NCBI GenBank assembly: GCA_963677085.2
Contig: CAXXFH010000004.1
Span: 2,046,001 to 2,110,000 of the forward strand
DNA from: G963677085 sp963677085
GTDB taxonomy: Bacteria > Planctomycetota > Planctomycetia > Pirellulales > Thermoguttaceae
Direction of reading: 5' to 3'
DNA: 64,000 nt
Positions 17,736 to 25,248 of the stretch are shown here, one piece after another. The notes below the pieces were generated by a model. That model saw nothing but the letters and a program-made list of their open reading frames with translations. It was not told the origin of the DNA and ran no database searches. The first letter of the stretch is position 1, and each line of letters begins with the position of its first letter. Position numbers and translations under genes: made by a program.

Positions 17736-19040
17736 ATGATACCGTCGGATTTTTCGCCCGATTCTGCCGATTCGCGTCCGGTTCCGCCTATCTCGGAGGC
17801 CGATGTCCGCATGCGCGGTTTCGCCCGCCGAACGCCTACCGCCGAGGCACTTCGCTGGGTCGACGAGCAGACCTCGACGCCGCTCGAAGCAGAAACGCTC
17901 TCGCTCGGGGCTGCCGCCGGTCGGGTGCTTGCCCAGGCGGTGGTCAGCCGCGTCGACGTACCCGGCTTCGACCGGGCGATGATGGACGGCTTCGCGCTGC
18001 GGGCTGCCGACGCCGAAGGAGCCTCGCCCTACAACCGCTTGCCGCTTGCGGTCGTCGGCGAGTCGATGCCCGGGCGGCCGTTTGAAGGCAACGTCGGCGC
18101 AGGCCAGGCCGTGCGGATCATGACCGGGGCCGCCATGCCCGAGGGAGCTGACACGGTCGTTCCTGTCGAGCAAACCGAAACGCCGAGTGAACCAACGACC
18201 ACGCTTGGCGGACGAGTCGAGGTCCTGGTCGCCGTTTCGCCGGGCAAGCACGTCGGTCGGGTGGGCGAAGACATCGCCAACGGCACGCCCGTGCTGCCGC
18301 CGGGCCGCGTGCTGCGACCGCAGGACATCGGCCTACTGGCGTCGATCGGCGCGACCGAAGTCTTCGCTGTGCGGAGACCCCGCGTGCGGATCGTGGTTAC
18401 CGGCAACGAGTTGCTGCCGGTTGGAAGCCAACCTCGGCCACCGAAAATTGTCGACTCGAACGGGCCAATGCTCGAGGCGCTCGTTGCACGCGACGGTGGG
18501 CAAACGATCAATCCCGGCATTGTGCCCGACCAACGGGAGGCCATTCTCGACGCCCTGCGAACCGAGGCCGACGTGGTGCTGGTCTCCGGCGGGTCGAGCG
18601 TGGGCCAGGAGGATCACGCCCCCGCCCTGCTTCGGGAACATGGCAAACTGGCCATTCACGGCGTGGCCATGCGTCCCAGCAGTCCGGCCGGCATGGGACA
18701 GCTAGGCCGGCGTTTGGTGTTTCTATTGCCAGGCAATCCCGTATCGTGTTTGTGTGCCTACGACTTCTTCGCCGGTCGCGCGATTCGACGCCTCGGGGAC
18801 CGACCGGGTGATTGGCCCTATCGACCAATCACGGTGCCGGCGGCGCGGAAGATCGTCTCCACGATCGGACGGTTAGACTACCTCCGTGTGCGGCTGGTCA
18901 ACGGCCAGGCCGAACCGCTGGCCATTGGCGGTGCCAGCGTGCTCTCTTCGACCACCCGAGCCGATGGGTTCGTGGTCGTTGCCCCCGAGAGCGAGGGCTG
19001 CCCTCCGGGGAGCAACGTGGTAGTATATCTGTACGATTAG
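17736..19040 (+). CDS. moeA: Molybdopterin molybdenumtransferase MoeA
   Basis: A 434-residue enzyme that inserts molybdate into adenylylated molybdopterin in the last step of molybdenum cofactor synthesis, in the cytoplasm. MoeA motifs in order: the N-terminal VPGFDRAMMDGFALR, then VRIMTGAAMPEGADTVV, then SGGSSVGQEDH, then the late LLPGNPVSC. Length fits the family. The ATG at 17736 is chosen because the frame upstream (to 17679) looks non-coding; GGCGGA is a weak ribosome site. It is followed by a second, fused MoeA gene, probably in one transcript. Confidence 0.9.
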   Translation: MIPSDFSPDSADSRPVPPISEADVRMRGFARRTPTAEALRWVDEQTSTPLEAETLSLGAAAGRVLAQAVVSRVDVPGFDRAMMDGFALRAADAEGASPYNRLPLAVVGESMPGRPFEGNVGAGQAVRIMTGAAMPEGADTVVPVEQTETPSEPTTTLGGRVEVLVAVSPGKHVGRVGEDIANGTPVLPPGRVLRPQDIGLLASIGATEVFAVRRPRVRIVVTGNELLPVGSQPRPPKIVDSNGPMLEALVARDGGQTINPGIVPDQREAILDALRTEADVVLVSGGSSVGQEDHAPALLREHGKLAIHGVAMRPSSPAGMGQLGRRLVFLLPGNPVSCLCAYDFFAGRAIRRLGDRPGDWPYRPITVPAARKIVSTIGRLDYLRVRLVNGQAEPLAIGGASVLSSTTRADGFVVVAPESEGCPPGSNVVVYLYD

Positions 19041-19067
19041 TTCAGACTCTTTTTGTAGGGTGGAATC

Positions 19068-19093
19068 ATGGTCGCTGAAGCGGCCACGCCTCG
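19068..19093. repeat. Short dispersed repeat, family D copy 2
   Basis: It matches the motif at 5834-5859 at 25 of 26 positions. It contains an ATG in frame with the following gene, which could mislead start calling, but the ATG at 19149 is the better start. Confidence 0.55.
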
Positions 19094-19148
19094 CTACAGT
19101 CCGAATCCTAAATTCCAAATCATAAATCGTATACTTCCAGCCTCTCCA

Positions 19149-21173
19149 ATGTCCCAACGCCAGTTTCTCAACGTAATCGGTCGCGACGAAGCCCAGCGAC
19201 GGTTTCGCGACGCTCTTTGTTTGAAACCGTTGGACGTGGAAGACGTGCCGCTGGACGCCGTGCTCGGTCGGGTGCTCGCTTGCGACGTGGTGGCCCAGAT
19301 TAACGTGCCCTCATTCGATCGCTCGAACTACGACGGCTACGCCGTGCGTGCTGCCGACACTTACGGCGCCCAGGAAGAATCGCCGCGTACGCTAGTATTG
19401 CTCAATGAGGTACTTTCGACCGGCATCGTTCCCCAAGGGCAAGTCGGTCCGGGGCAAGCAATGGCCATTGCCACCGGAGGTATGCTGCCACGCGGGGCCG
19501 ACGCGGTAGTGATGGTCGAACACACGGACGAAGTGTTTTCGCATCGGCTGGAAGCGGTCTCCTCATCCTCAGCGCCCTTGCCGGAAGATCAAACGCGTTT
19601 CGCTTGGCCTATTCCCGAAGAAAAAGCGAAACTGGTAGTAACCAAGGCCGTAACCCCTGGCTTTGGCGTGGCATTTGCCGGCACCGATATTGCCGCCGGC
19701 GAAACGGTTCTTCGACGCGGAACACGGTTGACCAGCCGGGAGACCGGCGTGCTGGCCGCCATCGGCCAAGCCACGGTCGCCGTGTGGCGGCAACCAACGG
19801 TGGCCATCATCTCCACGGGCGACGAGATTATCGCACCGGACCAACCCATGCACCCCGGGCTCGTCTACGACTCGAACGCCCGAATCCTTGCCGACGCCGT
19901 GCTGGAACTCGGCGGCATACCCCGGTCGCTCGGCATTGTCCACGACGACGCCACCCAACTCCGCCAACGGTTGCACGAGGGGCTCGAAGCGGCCGACGTC
20001 GTATTGCTCTCTGGAGGCAGCAGCAAGGGCGCCGGCGACCTTTCCTCTCAGGTGGTGCGCGAACTTTCCGAACCCGGCATCGTGGCGCATGGAGTCGCAC
20101 TGAAGCCGGGCAAACCCATCTGCCTGGCCGTCGAACGGGGTAAACCGGTAGTGATTCTGCCGGGTTTTCCCACCTCGGCCATCTTCACCTTCCACGAGTT
20201 CGTCGCCCCAGTAATTCGCGCCTTGGGAGGCCAAGCCGAAACGACTCCAGCCACGGTCGACGCCCGACTAGCTGTTAAAGTGAACTCGGAAATCGGACGA
20301 ACCGAATACCTGCTCGTGGGCCTAGTGCCCGGCCCACAGTCAGCCGCGAGCGAACAACTGGCCGCCTACCCGATGGGCAAAGGTTCTGGCTCGGTAACCA
20401 CCTTCAGCGCGGCCGACGGTTTCGTCACGATCGCCCAAAACGAGGAGATCGTCGAGGCGGGTACGCGCGTGCGGGTACAACTGCTGGGCGACAGCCTGCG
20501 GCTGGCCGACTTGGTCGTGATCGGCAGCCATTGTATCGGACTGGACTACCTATTAGGGCAAATGCAGGAGCGCGGGTTTCGCACGAAATTCCTTGCGGTC
20601 GGGTCTTCTGGTGGCTTGCAGGCAGCCCGGCGCGGCGAATGCGACTTGGCAGGAATGCACCTGCTCGACCCGGCTACCGGCCAATACAACCGCCCGTTGC
20701 TCACCGCCGACCTGGAGTTGCTTGACGGTTACGGTCGCTTGCAGGGCGTTGTGTTTCGCCGCGGCGACGAACGCTTCGAAAAACGCACGGCCACCGATGC
20801 GATTGCCCTGGTCGAGGACGACCCAGACTGCGTGATGGTCAATCGCAACCAGGGCAGCGGTACACGAATTCTCATTGATCGGCTGCTCGGCGGGACCCAA
20901 CCACCGGGCTACGCCGTACAGCCAAAGAGTCACAACGCCGTGGCCGCGGCCGTGGCTCAAGGTCGGGCCGATTGGGGAATCGCCATCTCCTGCGTCGCCG
21001 AGCAGGCCGGCCTGGGATTCCTTCCCCTGGGCGAAGAATGCTACGACTTCGCTGTACCCAAGTTGCGTTGGAACCGCCCGGCGGTGGTCGCCTTTCGGCA
21101 GTTGTTGTGCGAACCCGACGTGCGAGAAGAACTCGAACGACTAGGGTTCAACACCCGATCGTGCCTCGGGTGA
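19149..21173 (+). CDS. MoeA fused to a periplasmic-binding-like domain
   Basis: A 674-residue fusion. Residues about 10-430 form a MoeA domain with VPSFDRSNYDGYAVRA, MAIATGGMLPRGADAVVMVE and LSGGSSKGAGD. Residues about 460-670 form a substrate-binding-protein-like domain (LVVIGSHCIGLDYLLGQM, then VNRNQGSGTRILIDRLL) like that of ModE/PBP-type proteins fused to MoeA in other bacteria. It probably acts in molybdenum or tungsten cofactor maturation with ligand sensing. Start at 19149; upstream in-frame sequence derives from a dispersed repeat. It follows the stand-alone MoeA gene by 108 bases. Confidence 0.87.
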   Translation: MSQRQFLNVIGRDEAQRRFRDALCLKPLDVEDVPLDAVLGRVLACDVVAQINVPSFDRSNYDGYAVRAADTYGAQEESPRTLVLLNEVLSTGIVPQGQVGPGQAMAIATGGMLPRGADAVVMVEHTDEVFSHRLEAVSSSSAPLPEDQTRFAWPIPEEKAKLVVTKAVTPGFGVAFAGTDIAAGETVLRRGTRLTSRETGVLAAIGQATVAVWRQPTVAIISTGDEIIAPDQPMHPGLVYDSNARILADAVLELGGIPRSLGIVHDDATQLRQRLHEGLEAADVVLLSGGSSKGAGDLSSQVVRELSEPGIVAHGVALKPGKPICLAVERGKPVVILPGFPTSAIFTFHEFVAPVIRALGGQAETTPATVDARLAVKVNSEIGRTEYLLVGLVPGPQSAASEQLAAYPMGKGSGSVTTFSAADGFVTIAQNEEIVEAGTRVRVQLLGDSLRLADLVVIGSHCIGLDYLLGQMQERGFRTKFLAVGSSGGLQAARRGECDLAGMHLLDPATGQYNRPLLTADLELLDGYGRLQGVVFRRGDERFEKRTATDAIALVEDDPDCVMVNRNQGSGTRILIDRLLGGTQPPGYAVQPKSHNAVAAAVAQGRADWGIAISCVAEQAGLGFLPLGEECYDFAVPKLRWNRPAVVAFRQLLCEPDVREELERLGFNTRSCLG

Positions 21174-21293
21174 GCTGTGGCGCCGCGATTTGCACCCTCT
21201 ACAGGGGCATCTTAAAATGGACGTCTGCCAACCGGCAATCATCCGACACGAACGACTATTCGACACCACCGCTACCCCGCCGAAAGAGAAACC

Positions 21294-22313
21294 ATGAAAG
21301 CAACTTGTCTCCTTTTCCGGCCGTGCGGCGTCCTGCTGTTGGTCGTTTGCGCAGTCGTCGGACTGTCTGTCGGCCACACGACGATGGCAGCAGACGAAGA
21401 AACAACCGCCGCACCGGCGACATTCGCCGTCGACCAACTGCATTCGCCCATCATCTTCCCGGGCGATAGCACCACCGCCTATCGCGACCCGGCGGCCATT
21501 TATCACGACGGCGTATTGTACCTCTACTACACGCTGATGCGCCGCGAGGACGATGGCAAATTCTACTGGTACACGGCCCAATCGACCACCACCGATTTGC
21601 TGCACTGGACGAAGCCGCGTATCCTTACGCCGCGCGACCGGCGGCTGAATCTTTCCAGCCCCGGCAACGTGGTACGATTCGGCGACGACTGGATCCTGTG
21701 CCTGCAAACCTATCCCACGCCCAACGATGAAGTGTTCGGCGATCCGACCTCCCGGGTGTGGACCATGCGGAGCAAGAACCTGAAGGACTGGGGCGAACCT
21801 GAATTGTTGCGAGTCAAAGGCCCCGACGTCGCCCGGGAGAAAATGGGGCGAATGATCGATCCCTACCTGGTCGAAGACAAAGACAAACCGGGCCGCTGGT
21901 GGTGTTTTTACAAACAGAATGGGGCGAGCCTATCGCACAGCGCCGACCTGAAGAACTGGACCTACTTCGGCCACGTTCACGCCGGCGAAAACGTGTGCGT
22001 ACTGGTCGAAGGCGACGAGTACGTCATGTTCCACTCACCGGCCAACGGCATCGGGGTGAAGCGGTCGAAGGATCTGCGCAACTGGCGCGACGTGGGACAT
22101 ATCGCGCTGGGACAAACGGATTGGCCCTGGGCCGCCGGACGACTGACGGCCGGCTTTGTGCTCGATCTGCGCGATGTGCCGGGCATCGGCCGCTACGTGA
22201 TGTTTTTCCACGGCTCTTCGCGCGACGGTCTCAAAATGCACGGCGCCCACGGACATGGCACCCTGGCATTGGCCTTCAGCGACGATTTGGTCCACTGGGA
22301 TTGGCCGCGATAG
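21294..22313 (+). CDS. Exported GH43/GH32-like five-bladed propeller protein
   Basis: A 339-residue protein with a signal peptide (residues 1-33) and a five-bladed beta-propeller as in glycoside hydrolase families 43, 32 and 68. DPAAIYHDGVLYLYYT is the typical first blade with the likely catalytic-base Asp; later blades include DPYLVEDKDKPGRWWCFYK. Substrate (arabinan, xylan or other) cannot be told. A weak AAAGAG lies before the ATG. The divergence of blade motifs leaves a non-catalytic role possible. Confidence 0.75.
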   Translation: MKATCLLFRPCGVLLLVVCAVVGLSVGHTTMAADEETTAAPATFAVDQLHSPIIFPGDSTTAYRDPAAIYHDGVLYLYYTLMRREDDGKFYWYTAQSTTTDLLHWTKPRILTPRDRRLNLSSPGNVVRFGDDWILCLQTYPTPNDEVFGDPTSRVWTMRSKNLKDWGEPELLRVKGPDVAREKMGRMIDPYLVEDKDKPGRWWCFYKQNGASLSHSADLKNWTYFGHVHAGENVCVLVEGDEYVMFHSPANGIGVKRSKDLRNWRDVGHIALGQTDWPWAAGRLTAGFVLDLRDVPGIGRYVMFFHGSSRDGLKMHGAHGHGTLALAFSDDLVHWDWPR

Positions 22314-22435
22314 CAGCCTGTTTGTCGTTGAAATTGAAACGCACTCCAGGCCCACGGGGCGCAACCCGTGGGCTTGGAAGTGCGCGAAGCAACTTCTTTG
22401 AATTCGTGCGTGTGCGCAACGCAGACTCTACCGAC

Positions 22436-23332
22436 TCAAGCCACGGCTGCCTGGGCGTTGGCCACCATCTTCTCGAAGACTTCCCGTTGCTCGGCCAAGG
22501 CCGCAACGCGATCCTTGGGATTTGTGCGACACTCTAAGAGAATCCAACCGTCGTAGTTCATGCCGACGAAGAGGTTCATCAGTTCCTGGTAGGGATACTT
22601 GCCCACGTTCAACTCGCGGACGTGGACCGTGTCGGCGAAGCGGTCTTTCACCAGGTTGAAGTTGTATTCCAGCCCTTCACCATCCAGGTCGGTGTTGTTG
22701 GAGTTCCAGCAGAGCCCCACACTGGGTTGGTCGACGTAGTCGATGATCTGCTTCATGATCGGAAGCGGCGAGCATTGGCCATGCACTTCTACGCGGATCT
22801 TTTGGCCATAGTCGGCGGCAAACTTGCCCACGATGTTCAACGATCGGCCGATCTGCTCGATGGTCTTCGCGTGGTCCACGCCCTTGTGGAAACTGTTGGG
22901 TTTCACCTTCACGCCGCTGCCGCCGCAGTCGTGGCTGAGCTTAACGAAGGCCTTGGTCGCTTCGATCGAGGCCTTCAGTCGCTTGGGATCGGGGTTGTCG
23001 TAACACTCGTTGGTACCCGGGCCAAGGAGCACCACGGGACTGTCGGCGAAACGCTTTTTCACCTCGCGACGTTGTTCGACCGTAAGGTTCGGTTCCACGG
23101 CATGGGCGTGCTGCGTTCGCGTTTCGACGCCCAGCACCTGGGTTTTTTTGCAGTTGGCAATGAGTGTCGGCAGATCCCAATCGCGCCCCCAAAGGTAGGT
23201 AACGAGCCCGAGTTTCATCTTGCTGCCCGGCTTGTCGGCGGCTGATGCCAAACGGCTCGTCCACGCCCCGGTGGCCACGGCCGCACCCAGAGTGAGTGAT
23301 TGTTTGAGAAACGAACGTCGTAAGCTGGTCAT
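22436..23332 (-). CDS. Sugar phosphate isomerase/epimerase-like, Tat signal
   Basis: A 298-residue TIM-barrel protein of the xylose isomerase-like (AP endonuclease 2) superfamily. The N-terminus MTSLRRSFLKQSLTLGAAVA is a twin-arginine signal, so it is probably periplasmic. Barrel motifs include the metal-site region IRVEVHGQCS, then VGLCWNSNNTDLDGEG and finally YDGWILLECR. Planctomycetes have many such exported paralogues near sugar enzymes; the substrate is unknown. It faces the GH43-like gene convergently. Confidence 0.85.
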   Translation of the reverse strand: MTSLRRSFLKQSLTLGAAVATGAWTSRLASAADKPGSKMKLGLVTYLWGRDWDLPTLIANCKKTQVLGVETRTQHAHAVEPNLTVEQRREVKKRFADSPVVLLGPGTNECYDNPDPKRLKASIEATKAFVKLSHDCGGSGVKVKPNSFHKGVDHAKTIEQIGRSLNIVGKFAADYGQKIRVEVHGQCSPLPIMKQIIDYVDQPSVGLCWNSNNTDLDGEGLEYNFNLVKDRFADTVHVRELNVGKYPYQELMNLFVGMNYDGWILLECRTNPKDRVAALAEQREVFEKMVANAQAAVA

Positions 23333-23526
23333 CGCATGATCCTCGATTGCGTTTTTCGGTTGCAGCCCGCTTGTCGGTAGAATTCTCCATTATGGTCGCT
23401 CCGGCGGCCCGCGACAAATCTGCCGTCGACGAGCCGGGTTGCGGCTGGTTAGAATGGATTCATAGGGGCCCGATTCCGACAGCCCGCGGCTTGCCGCTTC
23501 GCCATATCTCCGCAATCAGTCCTGTT

Positions 23527-25158
23527 ATGAAAAACCCCAGCATACGCGTGTTGTTCGGCTGCCTGGGCTGGCCGAGCGGCGCGATCGAGGTAGCATCCTG
23601 GGCCAAGCACCAAGGGCTGGCCGAGCCGCGGCTCGTATCGCTTCGGCCCGCCGGAGAGGCTGACGACGAACCCGACGAAGCGTTCGTCGCCACGCTGCGC
23701 GAGTTTCGGCCGCACGTGGTCGGTTTTCGCATCGAAGGGGGCGATTTCGACACGATCCAACGCTACGTGGCTCTCGCCCGACGACACAGCGACGCGGAAA
23801 TCGTGCTCGGCGGCCCAACGCCTACCAGTCATCCGGTCAAAGTCCTGGAGAACTCCGGGGCCGACTATGTCTTTGCCGGCGAGGCCGAGGAGTCGTTTGC
23901 CCAGTTTCTCGAACTGGCCCACCAACGCAACTCCAAGGACCTCCAGCCGCAGGTACCGGGGCTCGCGTACCGTTACGGCGGGCGGACATACCACAACACG
24001 CTGCCCGGCGACGGCTACGGACGAACCGCGGCCGAGTTGCCGCACGGCGTGTCGGGCGAACGACCGACGACAGGCGAAACGTCGCGGCAGTGTCTCTTGA
24101 ACCGCGCACGCCCCGTGCCACCCAGCGAGGTGCTCGAAGCCAATCGGCTCGATTGGTCGCTGCTGACCAACACTTGGGGTGAGTTCGATAGCCTGTACTT
24201 CACCGGCGGGCGGGGTTGCCCGGGCCAGTGTGCCTTTTGCGCGCGACTGCACGGCACCCGGGTGCGGATCAAGTCGGCTCGCCAACTGCTCGAAGAAATC
24301 GAAGCGGCCGACACGAAGGTTGCTACGAACGTGATCGACGTCAAGCGTTGGCCGCTATTCGCTCATGTCGACGATGCCGCATTGCGAGAGAAACAGGTCG
24401 TTTGGGCGGCCATCTACGACGAGGATTTTTTCCTCAATCGACGCCGGGCCGTCGAATTCTTCCAGCTCTGGGACCAAAGCCCGTTGAGAGACAAGTATCG
24501 CCTTGGCGTGCAAACCAATCCCTGTTCGTTGCTCTCGCACGAGAGGCAACCTTTTGAAGAGCTGTTCACCTGGATCGACCGGCTTAAACCGATGGTCCAG
24601 GTGGGAGCCGAGTCGTTTCATCCCGCACTGCTGGCCCGATGGCAGAAGCGGCACGACATCGAGCAACTGGAAATCGTGCTCGACCTGTTAGACGCCCAGG
24701 GCGCGGACTACGCCACATTTCAGTTGCTCAGCGACTTCGAGAGCACGCCGGAAGAGGTCGTCGACACGTTGCGACTGCTCGTGCTGGCCGCTCAGCGCCA
24801 TCCGCGGATGCGAATCGCCAGCAGCCCGTTCATGATTCCGCTGTACGACACCGACGTGCGACGGCGTTTGGAATTCGCAGGCAATCTGCCGCCGCAGCGG
24901 ATCGACCACTTCACGGACTACGAGCGACCGCACCCGGACTGGATGAACCCGTTGGCCGCCGAGTTGGCCGATCTGGCCGACGCCGAACTGCAATTCGCGC
25001 TGCAGCCCGAGCACCGCGACGCGGCGATCTATCAGGCGTTTCAGGTCGTCGTCGAACGCATTCGCCGCGAGCCGTGCAGCCCTCGGACCAACCTGTTGCG
25101 TGAACAGGCCGAATGGTCGTGGGATCAGATCCTCGACGGCCGATTCGCATGGCCATAA
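23527..25158 (+). CDS. Cobalamin-binding-type radical SAM protein
   Basis: A 543-residue protein. The N-terminal third (to about 180) is a B12-binding-like Rossmann fold (LARRHSDAEIVLGGPTPTSH, then GADYVFAGEAEESFAQF). The radical SAM core follows with CPGQCAFC, the CxxxCxxC cluster motif, at about residues 231-238. A C-terminal extension of about 150 residues follows the barrel. Reaction unknown; such enzymes include methyltransferases and cyclases. The ATG at 23527 begins a typical strand (IRVLFGCLGW); the open frame upstream to 23347 contains a dispersed repeat and is probably untranslated. Confidence 0.85.
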   Translation: MKNPSIRVLFGCLGWPSGAIEVASWAKHQGLAEPRLVSLRPAGEADDEPDEAFVATLREFRPHVVGFRIEGGDFDTIQRYVALARRHSDAEIVLGGPTPTSHPVKVLENSGADYVFAGEAEESFAQFLELAHQRNSKDLQPQVPGLAYRYGGRTYHNTLPGDGYGRTAAELPHGVSGERPTTGETSRQCLLNRARPVPPSEVLEANRLDWSLLTNTWGEFDSLYFTGGRGCPGQCAFCARLHGTRVRIKSARQLLEEIEAADTKVATNVIDVKRWPLFAHVDDAALREKQVVWAAIYDEDFFLNRRRAVEFFQLWDQSPLRDKYRLGVQTNPCSLLSHERQPFEELFTWIDRLKPMVQVGAESFHPALLARWQKRHDIEQLEIVLDLLDAQGADYATFQLLSDFESTPEEVVDTLRLLVLAAQRHPRMRIASSPFMIPLYDTDVRRRLEFAGNLPPQRIDHFTDYERPHPDWMNPLAAELADLADAELQFALQPEHRDAAIYQAFQVVVERIRREPCSPRTNLLREQAEWSWDQILDGRFAWP

Positions 25159-25170
25159 ATGCGTAAATGG

Positions 25171-25239
25171 GCGTAGGCTATGCTTCAGCATGGCGAGGCA
25201 TTTCCCCGAGCGCTCGCCATGCTGGAGCATAGCCTACGC
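25171..25239. repeat. Repeat family A, short internally deleted copy
   Basis: A 69-base element made almost wholly of the two inverted ends: GCGTAGGCTATGCTTCAGC and its complement with one mismatch over 27 bases. The interior found in the longer copies is missing. It lies between the convergent radical SAM and beta-helix genes, as copy 1 lies between convergent genes, so it may serve as a bidirectional terminator. Confidence 0.75.
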
Positions 25240-25248
25240 ACTATCCAC

